Translations under genes and position numbers: made by a program
Shown here: positions 16,600-24,982 of the stretch, in pieces
Layout: each line of letters begins with the position of its first letter
How positions within the stretch are numbered: the stretch's first letter is position 1
The notes under the pieces: generated by a model
The model's input: only the letters and a program-made list of their open reading frames with translations
Databases searched by the model: none
What the model was told of the DNA's origin: nothing
Assembly (NCBI RefSeq): GCF_000686845.1
Contig: NZ_JMLS01000002.1
Coordinates: forward strand, 495,829 to 559,828
Origin: Paenibacillus sp. UNC451MF
Lineage (GTDB): Bacteria > Bacillota > Bacilli > Paenibacillales > NBRC-103111
DNA: 64,000 bases
Direction: 5' to 3'

Positions 16600-17103
16600 A
16601 TGGAGTCGGATCAAAACCGAATCGGCAAACGCAGATTCCTTTTTAACGTAGACATTCTCATCGAAGACGAGACCAATGGGCGTGCTCTGGAGAAGCTGCT
16701 TCACTTGCTAAATGGAGACGAAATCAAAGATTATCAAATCAAAGAAGGGGTTGAATTAGGTAAGATTATCGAAAAAGCCTTGCACGAAACGATCAGCAAA
16801 TCCAAAGAAATGCCGGTCGAAGCGGCACAGGTAAAGCAGCAAACCCCTGCCAAATCAAAGGAACCGAACGTTCCTCCAAAGGTGGACCCGCATCAAGCAA
16901 TCTGGGATCAGCTCCAGCAATATAAGCAAAATAATTCTCTGGTCAGGTTAACGGTCGTTAAGGGTAAGGGCATTAAGCTCAACATTCCCTGTCGAATACT
17001 TAACTTCGACCCGCCAGCCGAAAATGTTTCGGTGTACCACGTTGATGAAAAGCAGGTCTACTTATTTAAAATTAATGAAATCGATGATTTCTCCGTCAGT
17101 TAG
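16600..17103 (+). CDS. Conserved Paenibacillus hypothetical protein
   Basis: A 167-residue soluble protein. The N-terminal third ('RRFLFNVDILIEDETNGRALEKLLHLLN') is an alpha/beta unit. A Lys/Pro/Gln-rich linker covers about 72-100. The C-terminal 60 residues ('VRLTVVKGKGIKLNIPCRIL', 'VSVYHVDEKQVYLFKINEIDDF') look like a small beta-barrel of the YolD-like or Sm-like kind. I recall similar proteins from other Paenibacillus genomes but no function. The start follows AAAGGAGGGG. It is monocistronic with a strong terminator behind it. Confidence 0.85.
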   Translation: MESDQNRIGKRRFLFNVDILIEDETNGRALEKLLHLLNGDEIKDYQIKEGVELGKIIEKALHETISKSKEMPVEAAQVKQQTPAKSKEPNVPPKVDPHQAIWDQLQQYKQNNSLVRLTVVKGKGIKLNIPCRILNFDPPAENVSVYHVDEKQVYLFKINEIDDFSVS

Positions 17104-17194
17104 TTGTTGAAAAAGAGATCTCGATTTTATCGCCAATACGACATTTTTTTGCCATCATTTATCTATGTGAACGTGAACATTCCTAAGTAGTAAC

Positions 17195-17238
17195 GAAAAA
17201 GCGGGTAAAGGGAACAATCCCTATGCCCGCTTTTTTTA
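17195..17238. terminator. Bidirectional rho-independent terminator
   Basis: AAAAAGCGGG and CCCGCTTTTTTT pair around an inner AGGG/CCCT step. It serves the converging genes ending at 17103 and 17248. Confidence 0.85.
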
Positions 17239-17247
17239 TTTAATTAT

Positions 17248-19158
17248 TTATTTTGGCCGGTTTGCAGCCGCTGACTGCTCATGGACACAAAGTAATGCCT
17301 CCGCCTGCTCCGCACTCAAAGGAGGACTGAACCAATACCCCTGGATTTCATTACAATGATTATGATGCAGGAAGCCAAGCTGCTCTTCGGTCTCTACACC
17401 TTCCGCGATAACTTTGAGATTCATATGGCGAGTCATCGAAATAATAGATGCCACAATAGCAGCGTCGTTCGGATCGGTCATAATATCACGCACGAAGGAC
17501 TGATCAATCTTCAGCTTATCAATTGGAAACCGCTTAAGATAGGACAGTGAGCTGTACCCAGTCCCGAAGTCATCAATACTGATTTTGACGCCAAGTGATT
17601 TCAGCTCCAATAGCAAGCTGGTCGCATAATCGACATCCATCGTGCTGCTTTCCGTGATTTCAAGCTCCAGATACGCAGGATCTAGTCCAGTGCTGCTAAG
17701 CACCTCGGCGACTTTATCGCGCAGGTTGTACTGCAAAAATTGACGCGTAGAGAGATTCACAGACACGGGAACATGAGCCAGACCTTGGTTTTGCCACAGC
17801 TTGTTTTGTCTGCACGCTTCCTGCAGCACCCACTCCCCGATTGGAATAATCATTCCGCTTTCTTCTGTGAAAGGGATGAAATCCATGGGTGGAATAAGCC
17901 CTTTTTCAGGATGATTCCAACGGATCAATGCTTCAAAGCCAACGATAGCTCCTGTTTTAATATCCATCTGCGGCTGATACTTCAACTCGAATTCGTGTTG
18001 ATTTAGCGCTTTTCTTAATTCACTTTCAAGAGTCAACCTTTTTAGGGAAACGGATTTCATAGCCGTATGAAATACCTGAACGTTGTTTTTCCCTTTATCC
18101 TTGGATCGGGTTAGAGCAATATCAGCACACTTCATCAGGGAGTCAGCATCATCCTCTTCTTCGGACAAGACCGCCACGCCGATGCTGGCTGTTACATGAA
18201 CCTGATATTGTTCAAGCAGGAACGGCTCTACGAGTACCTCAAACATGCGCATGGCAAGCTGATGCACCTCGTCTGGATGCCCCAAATCCGTAAACATGAA
18301 GGCAAACTCATCACCTTCCGTCCTTGCCAAGTAGTCGTTCTCCGAAATGCACCGGGAAAAACGCTCAGCCAATTGCAGCAGGAGCATATCTCCATAATCA
18401 TGACCGAAGCAATCATTAACAATTTTGAACCGGTCGATATCCAGATAAAAGACAGCCAGCAAATGCCGATGCAGCTTCGCCGAAGCAATAGCTTCATTCA
18501 GCTGGGAGCTGAACATTCTCCGATTTGGAAGTCCAGTCATGTCATCATAGTAAGCCATATAACGGATGCGTTCTTCCGTTCGCTTGGTCGCAGTAATATC
18601 TTGACCGATCACGATCACTCCGCTTAACTCATCGCCTTCCTTGACCGGCGCCGCAGTAGTGTCGAAATCCAACCGATAGCCATCCTTATGTAGGATTCCC
18701 GTCCGGAAAGTCTGCGGTACCCCTTGGCGAACTTGTTCGAGCATTTCCTTAGTCTTGGTCAGGCTCTCTTCCGAAAGAAACTGCCAAAAAGGCTTACCTT
18801 CCATCATTTCTCTGGTGTAGCCTAGCAGCTGCTCCGTGTTACCATTTACCTTGCTGATAATTCCTTCTTTATCCATCAAACAGACTACATTCGGATTATA
18901 CTCGAACAGGGACTCGAACACCTTCTCGTTATCCTTTAACGTACTGGTTGTCGGGTTGATGCTAGAAGACGGCAATGGTAATAAGGAGGACCTTAGTCGA
19001 GCAGAGCGGTAAAGCACGAAGACAATGAAAAGATTACAACAGGCAAGCATTCCCCATTCAATAGGCCGATCGACCCACCATGCCGCACTAACGGAGAGCA
19101 ATACATGTAAACCCACGAGAGATAGCAGCCCTTTGTTATTAATAACTGAATCTACCAC
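17248..19158 (-). CDS. Membrane PAS-GGDEF-EAL protein (cyclic di-GMP turnover)
   Basis: A 636-residue protein. Two hydrophobic segments lie within residues 10-52, a PAS domain at about 78-190 ('VVCLMDKEGIISKVNGNTEQLLGY'), a GGDEF domain at about 200-360 and an EAL domain at about 375-620. The cyclase signature reads 'EGDEF' instead of GGDEF, and the usual inhibitory RxxD is 'SEND', so cyclase activity may be weak or lost. The phosphodiesterase motifs look intact ('EALIRWNH', 'EITES', 'DDFGTGYSS', 'IAEGVET'). The protein is most likely a c-di-GMP phosphodiesterase. The GTG start at 19158 follows AAAGGAGG; nearby ATGs are out of frame. Confidence 0.92.
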   Translation of the reverse strand: MVDSVINNKGLLSLVGLHVLLSVSAAWWVDRPIEWGMLACCNLFIVFVLYRSARLRSSLLPLPSSSINPTTSTLKDNEKVFESLFEYNPNVVCLMDKEGIISKVNGNTEQLLGYTREMMEGKPFWQFLSEESLTKTKEMLEQVRQGVPQTFRTGILHKDGYRLDFDTTAAPVKEGDELSGVIVIGQDITATKRTEERIRYMAYYDDMTGLPNRRMFSSQLNEAIASAKLHRHLLAVFYLDIDRFKIVNDCFGHDYGDMLLLQLAERFSRCISENDYLARTEGDEFAFMFTDLGHPDEVHQLAMRMFEVLVEPFLLEQYQVHVTASIGVAVLSEEEDDADSLMKCADIALTRSKDKGKNNVQVFHTAMKSVSLKRLTLESELRKALNQHEFELKYQPQMDIKTGAIVGFEALIRWNHPEKGLIPPMDFIPFTEESGMIIPIGEWVLQEACRQNKLWQNQGLAHVPVSVNLSTRQFLQYNLRDKVAEVLSSTGLDPAYLELEITESSTMDVDYATSLLLELKSLGVKISIDDFGTGYSSLSYLKRFPIDKLKIDQSFVRDIMTDPNDAAIVASIISMTRHMNLKVIAEGVETEEQLGFLHHNHCNEIQGYWFSPPLSAEQAEALLCVHEQSAAANRPK

Positions 19159-19281
19159 ATCATTGCCCCTCCTTTACGCGGATTTTCCGACAATGAGAAC
19201 TACTGATTAATTCTACATATAGGTACGATTTTCCTGCACAAAAACAATAAAAAGTGCATAATCCGCCTTATTATGTCGAAT

Positions 19282-19292
19282 CCCCCCCCCCC
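19282..19292. repeat. C11 homopolymer tract
   Basis: Eleven consecutive C in the 281-bp divergent spacer between the PAS-GGDEF-EAL gene (start 19158) and the tautomerase gene (start 19441). Such runs are prone to slippage; nothing else in the spacer is clear. Confidence 0.8.
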
Positions 19293-19440
19293 AATAAGTC
19301 TCACTCGAATAAGACACTATGTTGGTGAGTTTGCCCAATCTAGTTCAATAGTCTTACCCTATGGATAATGACAACTTTACTGGAAATGTTTTATAATAAT
19401 CTGCGAGTCGAGAATAGAAGATAGAAAGGTGAGCTGAGCC

Positions 19441-19830
19441 ATGCCACAAATTAAAATCTACGGATTAAAAGAGCATTTAAATCCTATCAAGGGAAAACTT
19501 TCTGAGGTCATTCATTCCTGTGTGATCGACGCATTTCAATATCCAACGGATAAACGATTTCATCGTTTTTTTCCAATGGATGCTGAAGACTTCCTATTTG
19601 CTAATGGTCGGTCGGAGGCTTATACCATCATAGAAATCAGTATTTTTGAAGGCAGAACGGTTGATTCCAAAAAGAAGCTCATCAAGCTCATTTTTCAAAG
19701 AATGCTAGAATCGTTCGGCACTTCACCAAATGACATTGAAATTACTTTGTTCGAAACGCCGAAGCATAACTGGGGCATACGCGGCTTACCCGGCGATGAG
19801 CTTGAATTGAACTATAAAGTAAATGTATAA
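19441..19830 (+). CDS. Tautomerase family protein
   Basis: A 129-residue protein that begins Met-Pro, so the mature N-terminus is the catalytic Pro1 of the tautomerase superfamily. Further marks: 'TIIEISIFEGRTVDSKKKLIKLIFQRM' and 'IEITLFETPKHNWGIRGLPGDE', typical of the longer tautomerase family rather than the 60-residue 4-oxalocrotonate form. The substrate is unknown. An AAAGGTGAGC ribosome binding site precedes the ATG. It is monocistronic. Confidence 0.88.
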   Translation: MPQIKIYGLKEHLNPIKGKLSEVIHSCVIDAFQYPTDKRFHRFFPMDAEDFLFANGRSEAYTIIEISIFEGRTVDSKKKLIKLIFQRMLESFGTSPNDIEITLFETPKHNWGIRGLPGDELELNYKVNV

Positions 19831-19864
19831 AATAGTCCTTACAACGCATTCAGATATGTCGTCC

Positions 19865-19907
19865 AAAAAAAAGAAATTCGGCCACTCTCAGCCGAATTTC
19901 TTTTTTT
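19865..19907. terminator. Bidirectional rho-independent terminator
   Basis: A near-perfect 17-bp inverted repeat (A-run, GAAATTCGGC, 8-nt loop, GCCGAATTTC, T-run) between genes ending at 19830 and 19914. Confidence 0.9.
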
Positions 19908-19913
19908 AAAAGC

Positions 19914-20294
19914 TTATTGCTTCTTATACTGGAGAGCCGCCAGCACCAGTGATAGCCACCCGAATAAAAATGCCACCCCGCCGAATGGCGTTATCGCGCC
20001 AAGGGGCTTGATTCCTGTAACGGCAAGCAAATACAAACTACCCGAAAACAGAACGATCCCGATTAACATCGCCCATCCCGCTCTAGTCAAATGCTTGTTG
20101 TTAGGTAATAGCGCGGCTATCATCCCTATTGCAATGATCCCCAAAGAGTGCATCATTTGATATTGAACCCCGGTTTCATAAACCGCTAGCATGTCTGCCG
20201 GTATTTTCGTTTTGAGCATATGAGCTCCGAAGGCTCCGAGAGCGACCGACAAAAATGCGCAAATGCTGCCGATCACCACAAAACGTGAATTCAT
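19914..20294 (-). CDS. ywdK: DUF423 family membrane protein (YwdK-like)
   Basis: A 126-residue protein with four hydrophobic segments and the DUF423 marks 'ALGAFGAHMLK', 'YQMMHSLGIIAIG', 'FSGSLYLLAVTG' and 'ITPFGGVAFLFGWLSL'. The function of the family is unknown. The ATG at 20294 follows GGAGGTGA; an upstream in-frame ATG at 20339 lacks a site. Confidence 0.92.
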   Translation of the reverse strand: MNSRFVVIGSICAFLSVALGAFGAHMLKTKIPADMLAVYETGVQYQMMHSLGIIAIGMIAALLPNNKHLTRAGWAMLIGIVLFSGSLYLLAVTGIKPLGAITPFGGVAFLFGWLSLVLAALQYKKQ

Positions 20295-20405
20295 ATTATT
20301 CACCTCCGATATGGCAACTACTTCACGAACTGCTTGCACATACCATCATATCCGATTTCTATACCTGATGCCAATTTAGCGCCTATCGAGTCAGTTGCTT
20401 CAGAG

Positions 20406-20708
20406 CTAAAATATTTGTCCGACGTCATGTTGACCGATGATCAGCGTGACAGGCTCCAAATAAACGCGGGTAGCCGCAGGACTGACCATTAAATCCGTTT
20501 CGATATCCACAATATTGACCCGCTGCTGCTTGCCTTCCCTCTTATCATATACCACTTCAAACTGGCGCAGCCCCAATTGATGCGTAATAACCGAAGAGCC
20601 TACAGCCAGAGCAACCAGCTCATGTTCGCCGTGATGAAACAGGACTTCCGACATAATTTCATCGCTCATATCAACAATTTTTACGGATTGATAAATAGAA
20701 TACTGCAT
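20406..20708 (-). CDS. Conserved hypothetical protein
   Basis: A 100-residue soluble, mostly beta-strand protein ('MQYSIYQSVKIVDMSDEIMSEVLFHHGEHELVALAVGSSV' region, then 'FEVVYDKREGKQQRVNIVD'). No motif I know. A strong AAAGGAGG ribosome binding site precedes the ATG, which supports it as a real gene. The stop at 20406 is followed by the upstream region of ywdK, so the two could be co-transcribed (111-bp gap). Confidence 0.75.
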   Translation of the reverse strand: MQYSIYQSVKIVDMSDEIMSEVLFHHGEHELVALAVGSSVITHQLGLRQFEVVYDKREGKQQRVNIVDIETDLMVSPAATRVYLEPVTLIIGQHDVGQIF

Positions 20709-20831
20709 ATATATGCCTCCTTTGGTTTACCCTGCATATCGTCCATTTCGACGCAATCCGTCAAAATTCCTGCCTTTTGCTTCCAATGTTCAGCATATAT
20801 TCACGACTTTTATGTCGAAAATGTAAAATGC

Positions 20832-20868
20832 AAAAACCTGCCGAATTCCTTTTCAGGTTCGACAGGTT
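20832..20868 (-). terminator. Terminator of the GH95 gene
   Basis: On the minus strand AACCTGTCGAA pairs with TTCGGCAGGTT and is followed by TTTGC. Confidence 0.75.
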
Positions 20869-20881
20869 AATCTTCATCTGA

Positions 20882-23200
20882 CTATGCTTTAGATGTAAGC
20901 ACGTAAGAAGCTCCGGCTTCAACTGACAATTTCAGAAGGTCTCCCTCATAGGCCGCAGAAACTACTGGCCCTTCGCTATGCACTTGCAGAGAAGTCGCAG
21001 CATAGATGGAAATTACGCCGCTGTGACTTGGTCGGAGAACGGCTTGGGATAAAGTCCCCTGCTTCCACTCCAGATCGACTTCAATCCCGCCTCTGGCGCG
21101 AAGCCCTTTAACCTTCCCGTCCTGCCAAGCCTTCGGCAGTGCAGGCAGCAGAGCAAGCTCTCCACTATGTGATTGCAGCAGCATTTCCACAATACCGGCA
21201 GTGCCCCCGAAATTACCGTCAATTTGAAACGGAGGATGCGCATCGAACAAGTTCGGGTACGTCGATTTGGCTAATAACGCCTTCACATTCTCATAAGCCG
21301 TGTCGCCTTCACCCAATCTTGCCCAGAAGTTAATAATCCAAGCACGGCTCCAGCCGGTGTGTCCACCGCCATTAGAAAGTCTCCGCTCTAGTGTACGCTT
21401 GGCTGCCAATGCAAGCTCAGGTGTATGACGCGCATGGATCATTTCGCCCGGATGCAGTGCGAACAGCTGGGAAATGTGACGGTGGCCCGGATCGAATTCC
21501 TCGTAATCCTCCAGCCACTCCATCACTTGACCGTACTTGCCGATAGTCGGCTTTGGAATCCGGTTAAGCGCCGATTCCAGCTCTTGACTGAATTCCTCAT
21601 CGCAGCCAAGAATACCGGCCGCTTCCTTGCAGGCCGTAAACAGCGTATGGACAATCTGCATGTCCATCGCAGGGCCCATACATACGTTACCCGTCGTTCC
21701 GTCCGGCAAAATGAATTTATTTTCCGGTGACATGGAAGGCCCCGTAACAAGACGTCCCTTCGCATCCTCCACCATATACTCCAGCAAAAATTGTGCCGCT
21801 TCCTTCATAATCGGATAGGCTCGGCTGCCCAGGAAGCTCTGATCCAAGCCGAAGCGATAATGCTCCCATAGATGAAGAGATAGCCATGCGGCACCCATTG
21901 GCCAAATGGAGGAAGACACCAAAATACCTTCAACATGCGTATCGCCCCATAAATTGGTATTATGGTGCGCAACGAATCCGTTGCAGCCATACACTTCACG
22001 AGCCGTCACTCGACCGTTCGGCAGCATCTTCTCGATCAAATCGAATAGCGGCTCATGACATTCAGCCAGGTTGCACAGCTCGGCTGGCCAGTAGTTCATC
22101 TCGGTGTTAATGTTGATCGTAAACTTCGATTCCCAAGGCGGAGTGTAGCTGTCATTCCAAATCCCTTGCAAGTTCGCGGCAATACTGCCGGGGCGAGAAC
22201 ATGACAAGAGCAAATATCGGCCAAAGTCGAAGAACAGCTGGACAAGTCCCTGATCGTCCTTACCTTCTTGAACCTGTTTCAATCGGACATCTGTAGGCAG
22301 CTTCTGCATCTCTGACGTTTCAGGAGAGATGAGCTCCAACCGGACACGTCCGTACTTGTCCGAATAATCAGCAACATGAGCCTGTTTCAATTGCTCATAC
22401 GATTTGCCCGCAGCGAGTTCCAGCTGCTCCAGACATATCTTCTCAGGATCGTCGAAGCGATACGTCGTATTAGCTGCGAGAAGCAGGATCACCTCATCAG
22501 CCTGATCTACCGAGAGGAAATCTCCAATAGTATGAACAGATCCTCCGCGTACGATTGCCTTTAGGCCGGCACGGAATTGAACGCCGTCCTTCCCACATTC
22601 TCCAAGCATCATAATCGTATCGGAGCTGATGCTTTTGCTTCCGCCATCGAAAGGGCGGCGCATAAAATGGACGCCGAACGTAAGTCCGCCCGGTTTATTC
22701 GTCGCGAGCCGGATTGCCATCACATGGTCTACAGCGCTGCTGAAGTATTCTCTTGTATATTCGAAGCCTTCTATTTGATAACGAACGCTTGCTGTCGCCG
22801 TCTCCAAATCCAGCTCTCTGTGGTAAGCTTCCACTTTTTTATCGTGATTCAAGAAGTAAAAGAACAGATCTCCCAAAGGATGATACGGATGCAAATATTT
22901 AGGCGCTGACATAAGAGCCATCCGGCTTAAATGCTCTGCTTCCTGCTGTTTACCTTCAAATAATAAACGGCGAATTTCATCCACATGATGAATCGCATCT
23001 TGGCTGTTCGCTTTTTTAGGCCCACCGTACCATACGGTATCTTCATTTAATTGGATTTTTTCCTGGGCAACCGTTCCGAAAATCATGCCTCCCAAACGGC
23101 CGTTCCCAATCGGGAGAGCCTCCTGCCACTTGCTTGCCGGCTGCTGATACCATAACGATGAACGGATTGAATCCGTCGTGTCTTTGAGTAAACGGGTCAT
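20882..23200 (-). CDS. GH95 family alpha-L-fucosidase / alpha-L-galactosidase
   Basis: A 772-residue glycoside hydrolase without a signal peptide. The N-terminal beta domain has the family hallmark '[20 protein letters not shown]' and '[13 protein letters not shown]'. The (alpha/alpha)6 barrel follows with '[16 protein letters not shown]', '[25 protein letters not shown]', '[14 protein letters not shown]' and '[16 protein letters not shown]'. These are the GH95 catalytic segments with inverting-mechanism Asn/Asp/Glu residues. Likely substrates are alpha-1,2-fucosyl or galactosyl caps on xyloglucan or rhamnogalacturonan oligosaccharides. The ATG at 23200 follows GGAAGGAG; an upstream ATG at 23260 is less well placed. 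Cytoplasmic location means it works on imported oligosaccharides. Confidence 0.93.
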   Translation of the reverse strand: MTRLLKDTTDSIRSSLWYQQPASKWQEALPIGNGRLGGMIFGTVAQEKIQLNEDTVWYGGPKKANSQDAIHHVDEIRRLLFEGKQQEAEHLSRMALMSAPKYLHPYHPLGDLFFYFLNHDKKVEAYHRELDLETATASVRYQIEGFEYTREYFSSAVDHVMAIRLATNKPGGLTFGVHFMRRPFDGGSKSISSDTIMMLGECGKDGVQFRAGLKAIVRGGSVHTIGDFLSVDQADEVILLLAANTTYRFDDPEKICLEQLELAAGKSYEQLKQAHVADYSDKYGRVRLELISPETSEMQKLPTDVRLKQVQEGKDDQGLVQLFFDFGRYLLLSCSRPGSIAANLQGIWNDSYTPPWESKFTININTEMNYWPAELCNLAECHEPLFDLIEKMLPNGRVTAREVYGCNGFVAHHNTNLWGDTHVEGILVSSSIWPMGAAWLSLHLWEHYRFGLDQSFLGSRAYPIMKEAAQFLLEYMVEDAKGRLVTGPSMSPENKFILPDGTTGNVCMGPAMDMQIVHTLFTACKEAAGILGCDEEFSQELESALNRIPKPTIGKYGQVMEWLEDYEEFDPGHRHISQLFALHPGEMIHARHTPELALAAKRTLERRLSNGGGHTGWSRAWIINFWARLGEGDTAYENVKALLAKSTYPNLFDAHPPFQIDGNFGGTAGIVEMLLQSHSGELALLPALPKAWQDGKVKGLRARGGIEVDLEWKQGTLSQAVLRPSHSGVISIYAATSLQVHSEGPVVSAAYEGDLLKLSVEAGASYVLTSKA

Positions 23201-23348
23201 ATAAAGAGACTCCTTCCTTTGATGAAAAACTGTAACTCTAGCTTCATATTCTATGTGCATCCTTCCTATTATAAAAAAAATAATCCGTCATTAACATGTA
23301 GAATGCTCATATGTATTTGCATAAAGCTAAGATATTTGTCTACAAATG

Positions 23349-23376
23349 AAAAAAACCGGTGCCTGACAGCACCAGT
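23349..23376 (-). terminator. Terminator of the DUF3817 gene
   Basis: On the minus strand AACTGGTGC and GCACCGGTT (with a G-U pair) form a stem followed by a T run, 25 bp after the stop at 23402. Confidence 0.85.
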
Positions 23377-23401
23377 TCTTCAATCATAACAAAATTATCT
23401 A

Positions 23402-23695
23402 TTAATTATATATCTTGCGCAGCCGTGCTTCCAAAACGAAGGTTCCAAAAGGAAGCAGTGATGCGAGGATAGCTCCAAGCACTTTAATGATATTCCAACG
23501 ATGAACAAACGTCACATGCGCAAGAGCTAGAATATAAAGGACGAACAACACTCCATGCAGCATCCCTATATATTTGACGGGTGCCGGGAAGTCTGCATAA
23601 TATTTCAGAGGCATAGCAATGATCAGAAGCACGAGAAATGAAATTCCCTCATAAAGGCCAATAGCACGCAAACGCCCGATGGGTGTTTTAAACAT
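23402..23695 (-). CDS. DUF3817 family membrane protein
   Basis: A 97-residue integral membrane protein with three hydrophobic segments and the family marks 'RLRAIGLYEGISFLVLLIIAMPLKY', 'MLHGVLFVLYILALAH' and 'ASLLPFGTFVLEARLR'. The family's role is unknown. The ATG at 23695 follows GGAAGGTG; the ATG at 23737 has none. Monocistronic. Confidence 0.92.
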   Translation of the reverse strand: MFKTPIGRLRAIGLYEGISFLVLLIIAMPLKYYADFPAPVKYIGMLHGVLFVLYILALAHVTFVHRWNIIKVLGAILASLLPFGTFVLEARLRKIYN

Positions 23696-23836
23696 GAGAC
23701 ACCTTCCTGTTCTTAGCTTTTTCATTATCAATGACATTATATATAAAAAAACGGTTTTACAATACGAAAAAACGCATTTGTCGAAATATAGTCACTTTTG
23801 ATTATTTAATAACTGATTAATTACAATAGGGCAGAC

Positions 23837-23894
23837 AAAACAAGCCGATTATACGGTATGTGCAATGACTGTGCATCTACCGCATAATCGACTT
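23837..23894 (-). terminator. Long hairpin terminator of the GH28-SDR operon
   Basis: A 17-bp stem with G-U pairs (minus strand AAGTCGATTATGCGGTA with TACCGTATAATCGGCTT) around a TGCA-containing loop, followed by GTTTTG, about 50 bp after the SDR stop at 23944. Confidence 0.65.
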
Positions 23895-23943
23895 ATTAGT
23901 AAACGTGGTTTAAGCAGTTCTATTCTGATCCAGACACCACGTT

Positions 23944-24960
23944 CTACAAATTCAAGGCCTTCAATTGCTTGCAAAATTCCGCATAAGCTCCTGTTAATCG
24001 GTCTTCCAGGAGGTCTTTCTCCTGATCTACCTGATGACCTTCCCGTTCATACCAATCCAATAGCATGGATAGTCCGGAGGACAGTGAAATATCTGCCTTA
24101 AAGCCAGGCAAATCCCTTTTTAGTTTGCTGTTATCGAACAAGCCTGAATAACTTTTTTCATAATATAAGTGACCGAACAAGGCCGGGCTCGCTTCCTTCA
24201 AAAGCTCCGAGCTTAGATGAACGATATTCGGCTCCACGCCCAACAGCTTGCCTATTTCCAAATAAAGATCCTGCCAAATATGCACTTCTTCGCTTGTCGC
24301 ATGATAGGTTTGACCGATCATTTTCTCATTACCTACAGCGCCTACGAACGCTTTAGCCACATCCGGAGCAAAGCTGAAGCTCCAAGGAACTGTTCCGTCA
24401 CCGAACATAAGGAGAGGCTTGCCAGCACGCATCCGATGTACGATATTGACATTTTGTCGGAGCACACCCAGATTAGCGCATCCGATTCCGTAGGTTAACG
24501 AAGGACGAATCATCGTCACGGCCGCTTCACCGCGATCGATCACCTGACGCAAATACCGCTCCATGTCTGCTTTATGGTAAGCATAAGGAAAGGCCGGATC
24601 ATCGAATAGCTCCTCTGCATCCTCCATAGTGGGGATCGTTCGGAACGGTCTTTTGTAAGCAGCAGTACTCGAGCAAATAATGAACTGTCCTGCACGGTCC
24701 TTGAACGCATCCAATGTAAATTCCGCATCCGTTGCGTCAAAAGAAATCATATCGATGACCGCATCGAATTGTTGATTCTTCATCAGCTCGCGGAATTGCT
24801 CCCGATTGGATTTATCGCCTACGATGCTCTTCACATCGCCTGCGAACAAATGATTTTTGCTGCCTCTATTGAATACTGTCACTTCATGCCCTTGCGCAAG
24901 GGCTTGTTCAACAACCGAACGGCTGATGACTCCTGTTCCTCCAAGAACCATTACTTTCAT
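23944..24960 (-). CDS. NAD-dependent epimerase/dehydratase (extended SDR)
   Basis: A 338-residue SDR protein. The Rossmann motif 'VMVLGGTGVISRSVVEQAL' is at residues 3-21, 'VIDMISFDA' near 69 and the catalytic 'YAYHKADMERYL' (YxxxK) near 126. Extended SDRs of this kind act on nucleotide sugars or reduce or epimerise small sugars. The gene starts 22 bp after the GH28 stop behind AGGTGA, so the two are an operon. That context suggests it handles a product of pectin breakdown, but the substrate is not evident. Confidence 0.88.
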   Translation of the reverse strand: MKVMVLGGTGVISRSVVEQALAQGHEVTVFNRGSKNHLFAGDVKSIVGDKSNREQFRELMKNQQFDAVIDMISFDATDAEFTLDAFKDRAGQFIICSSTAAYKRPFRTIPTMEDAEELFDDPAFPYAYHKADMERYLRQVIDRGEAAVTMIRPSLTYGIGCANLGVLRQNVNIVHRMRAGKPLLMFGDGTVPWSFSFAPDVAKAFVGAVGNEKMIGQTYHATSEEVHIWQDLYLEIGKLLGVEPNIVHLSSELLKEASPALFGHLYYEKSYSGLFDNSKLKRDLPGFKADISLSSGLSMLLDWYEREGHQVDQEKDLLEDRLTGAYAEFCKQLKALNL

Positions 24961-24982
24961 GATGTCACCTGCTTTTTTATCC

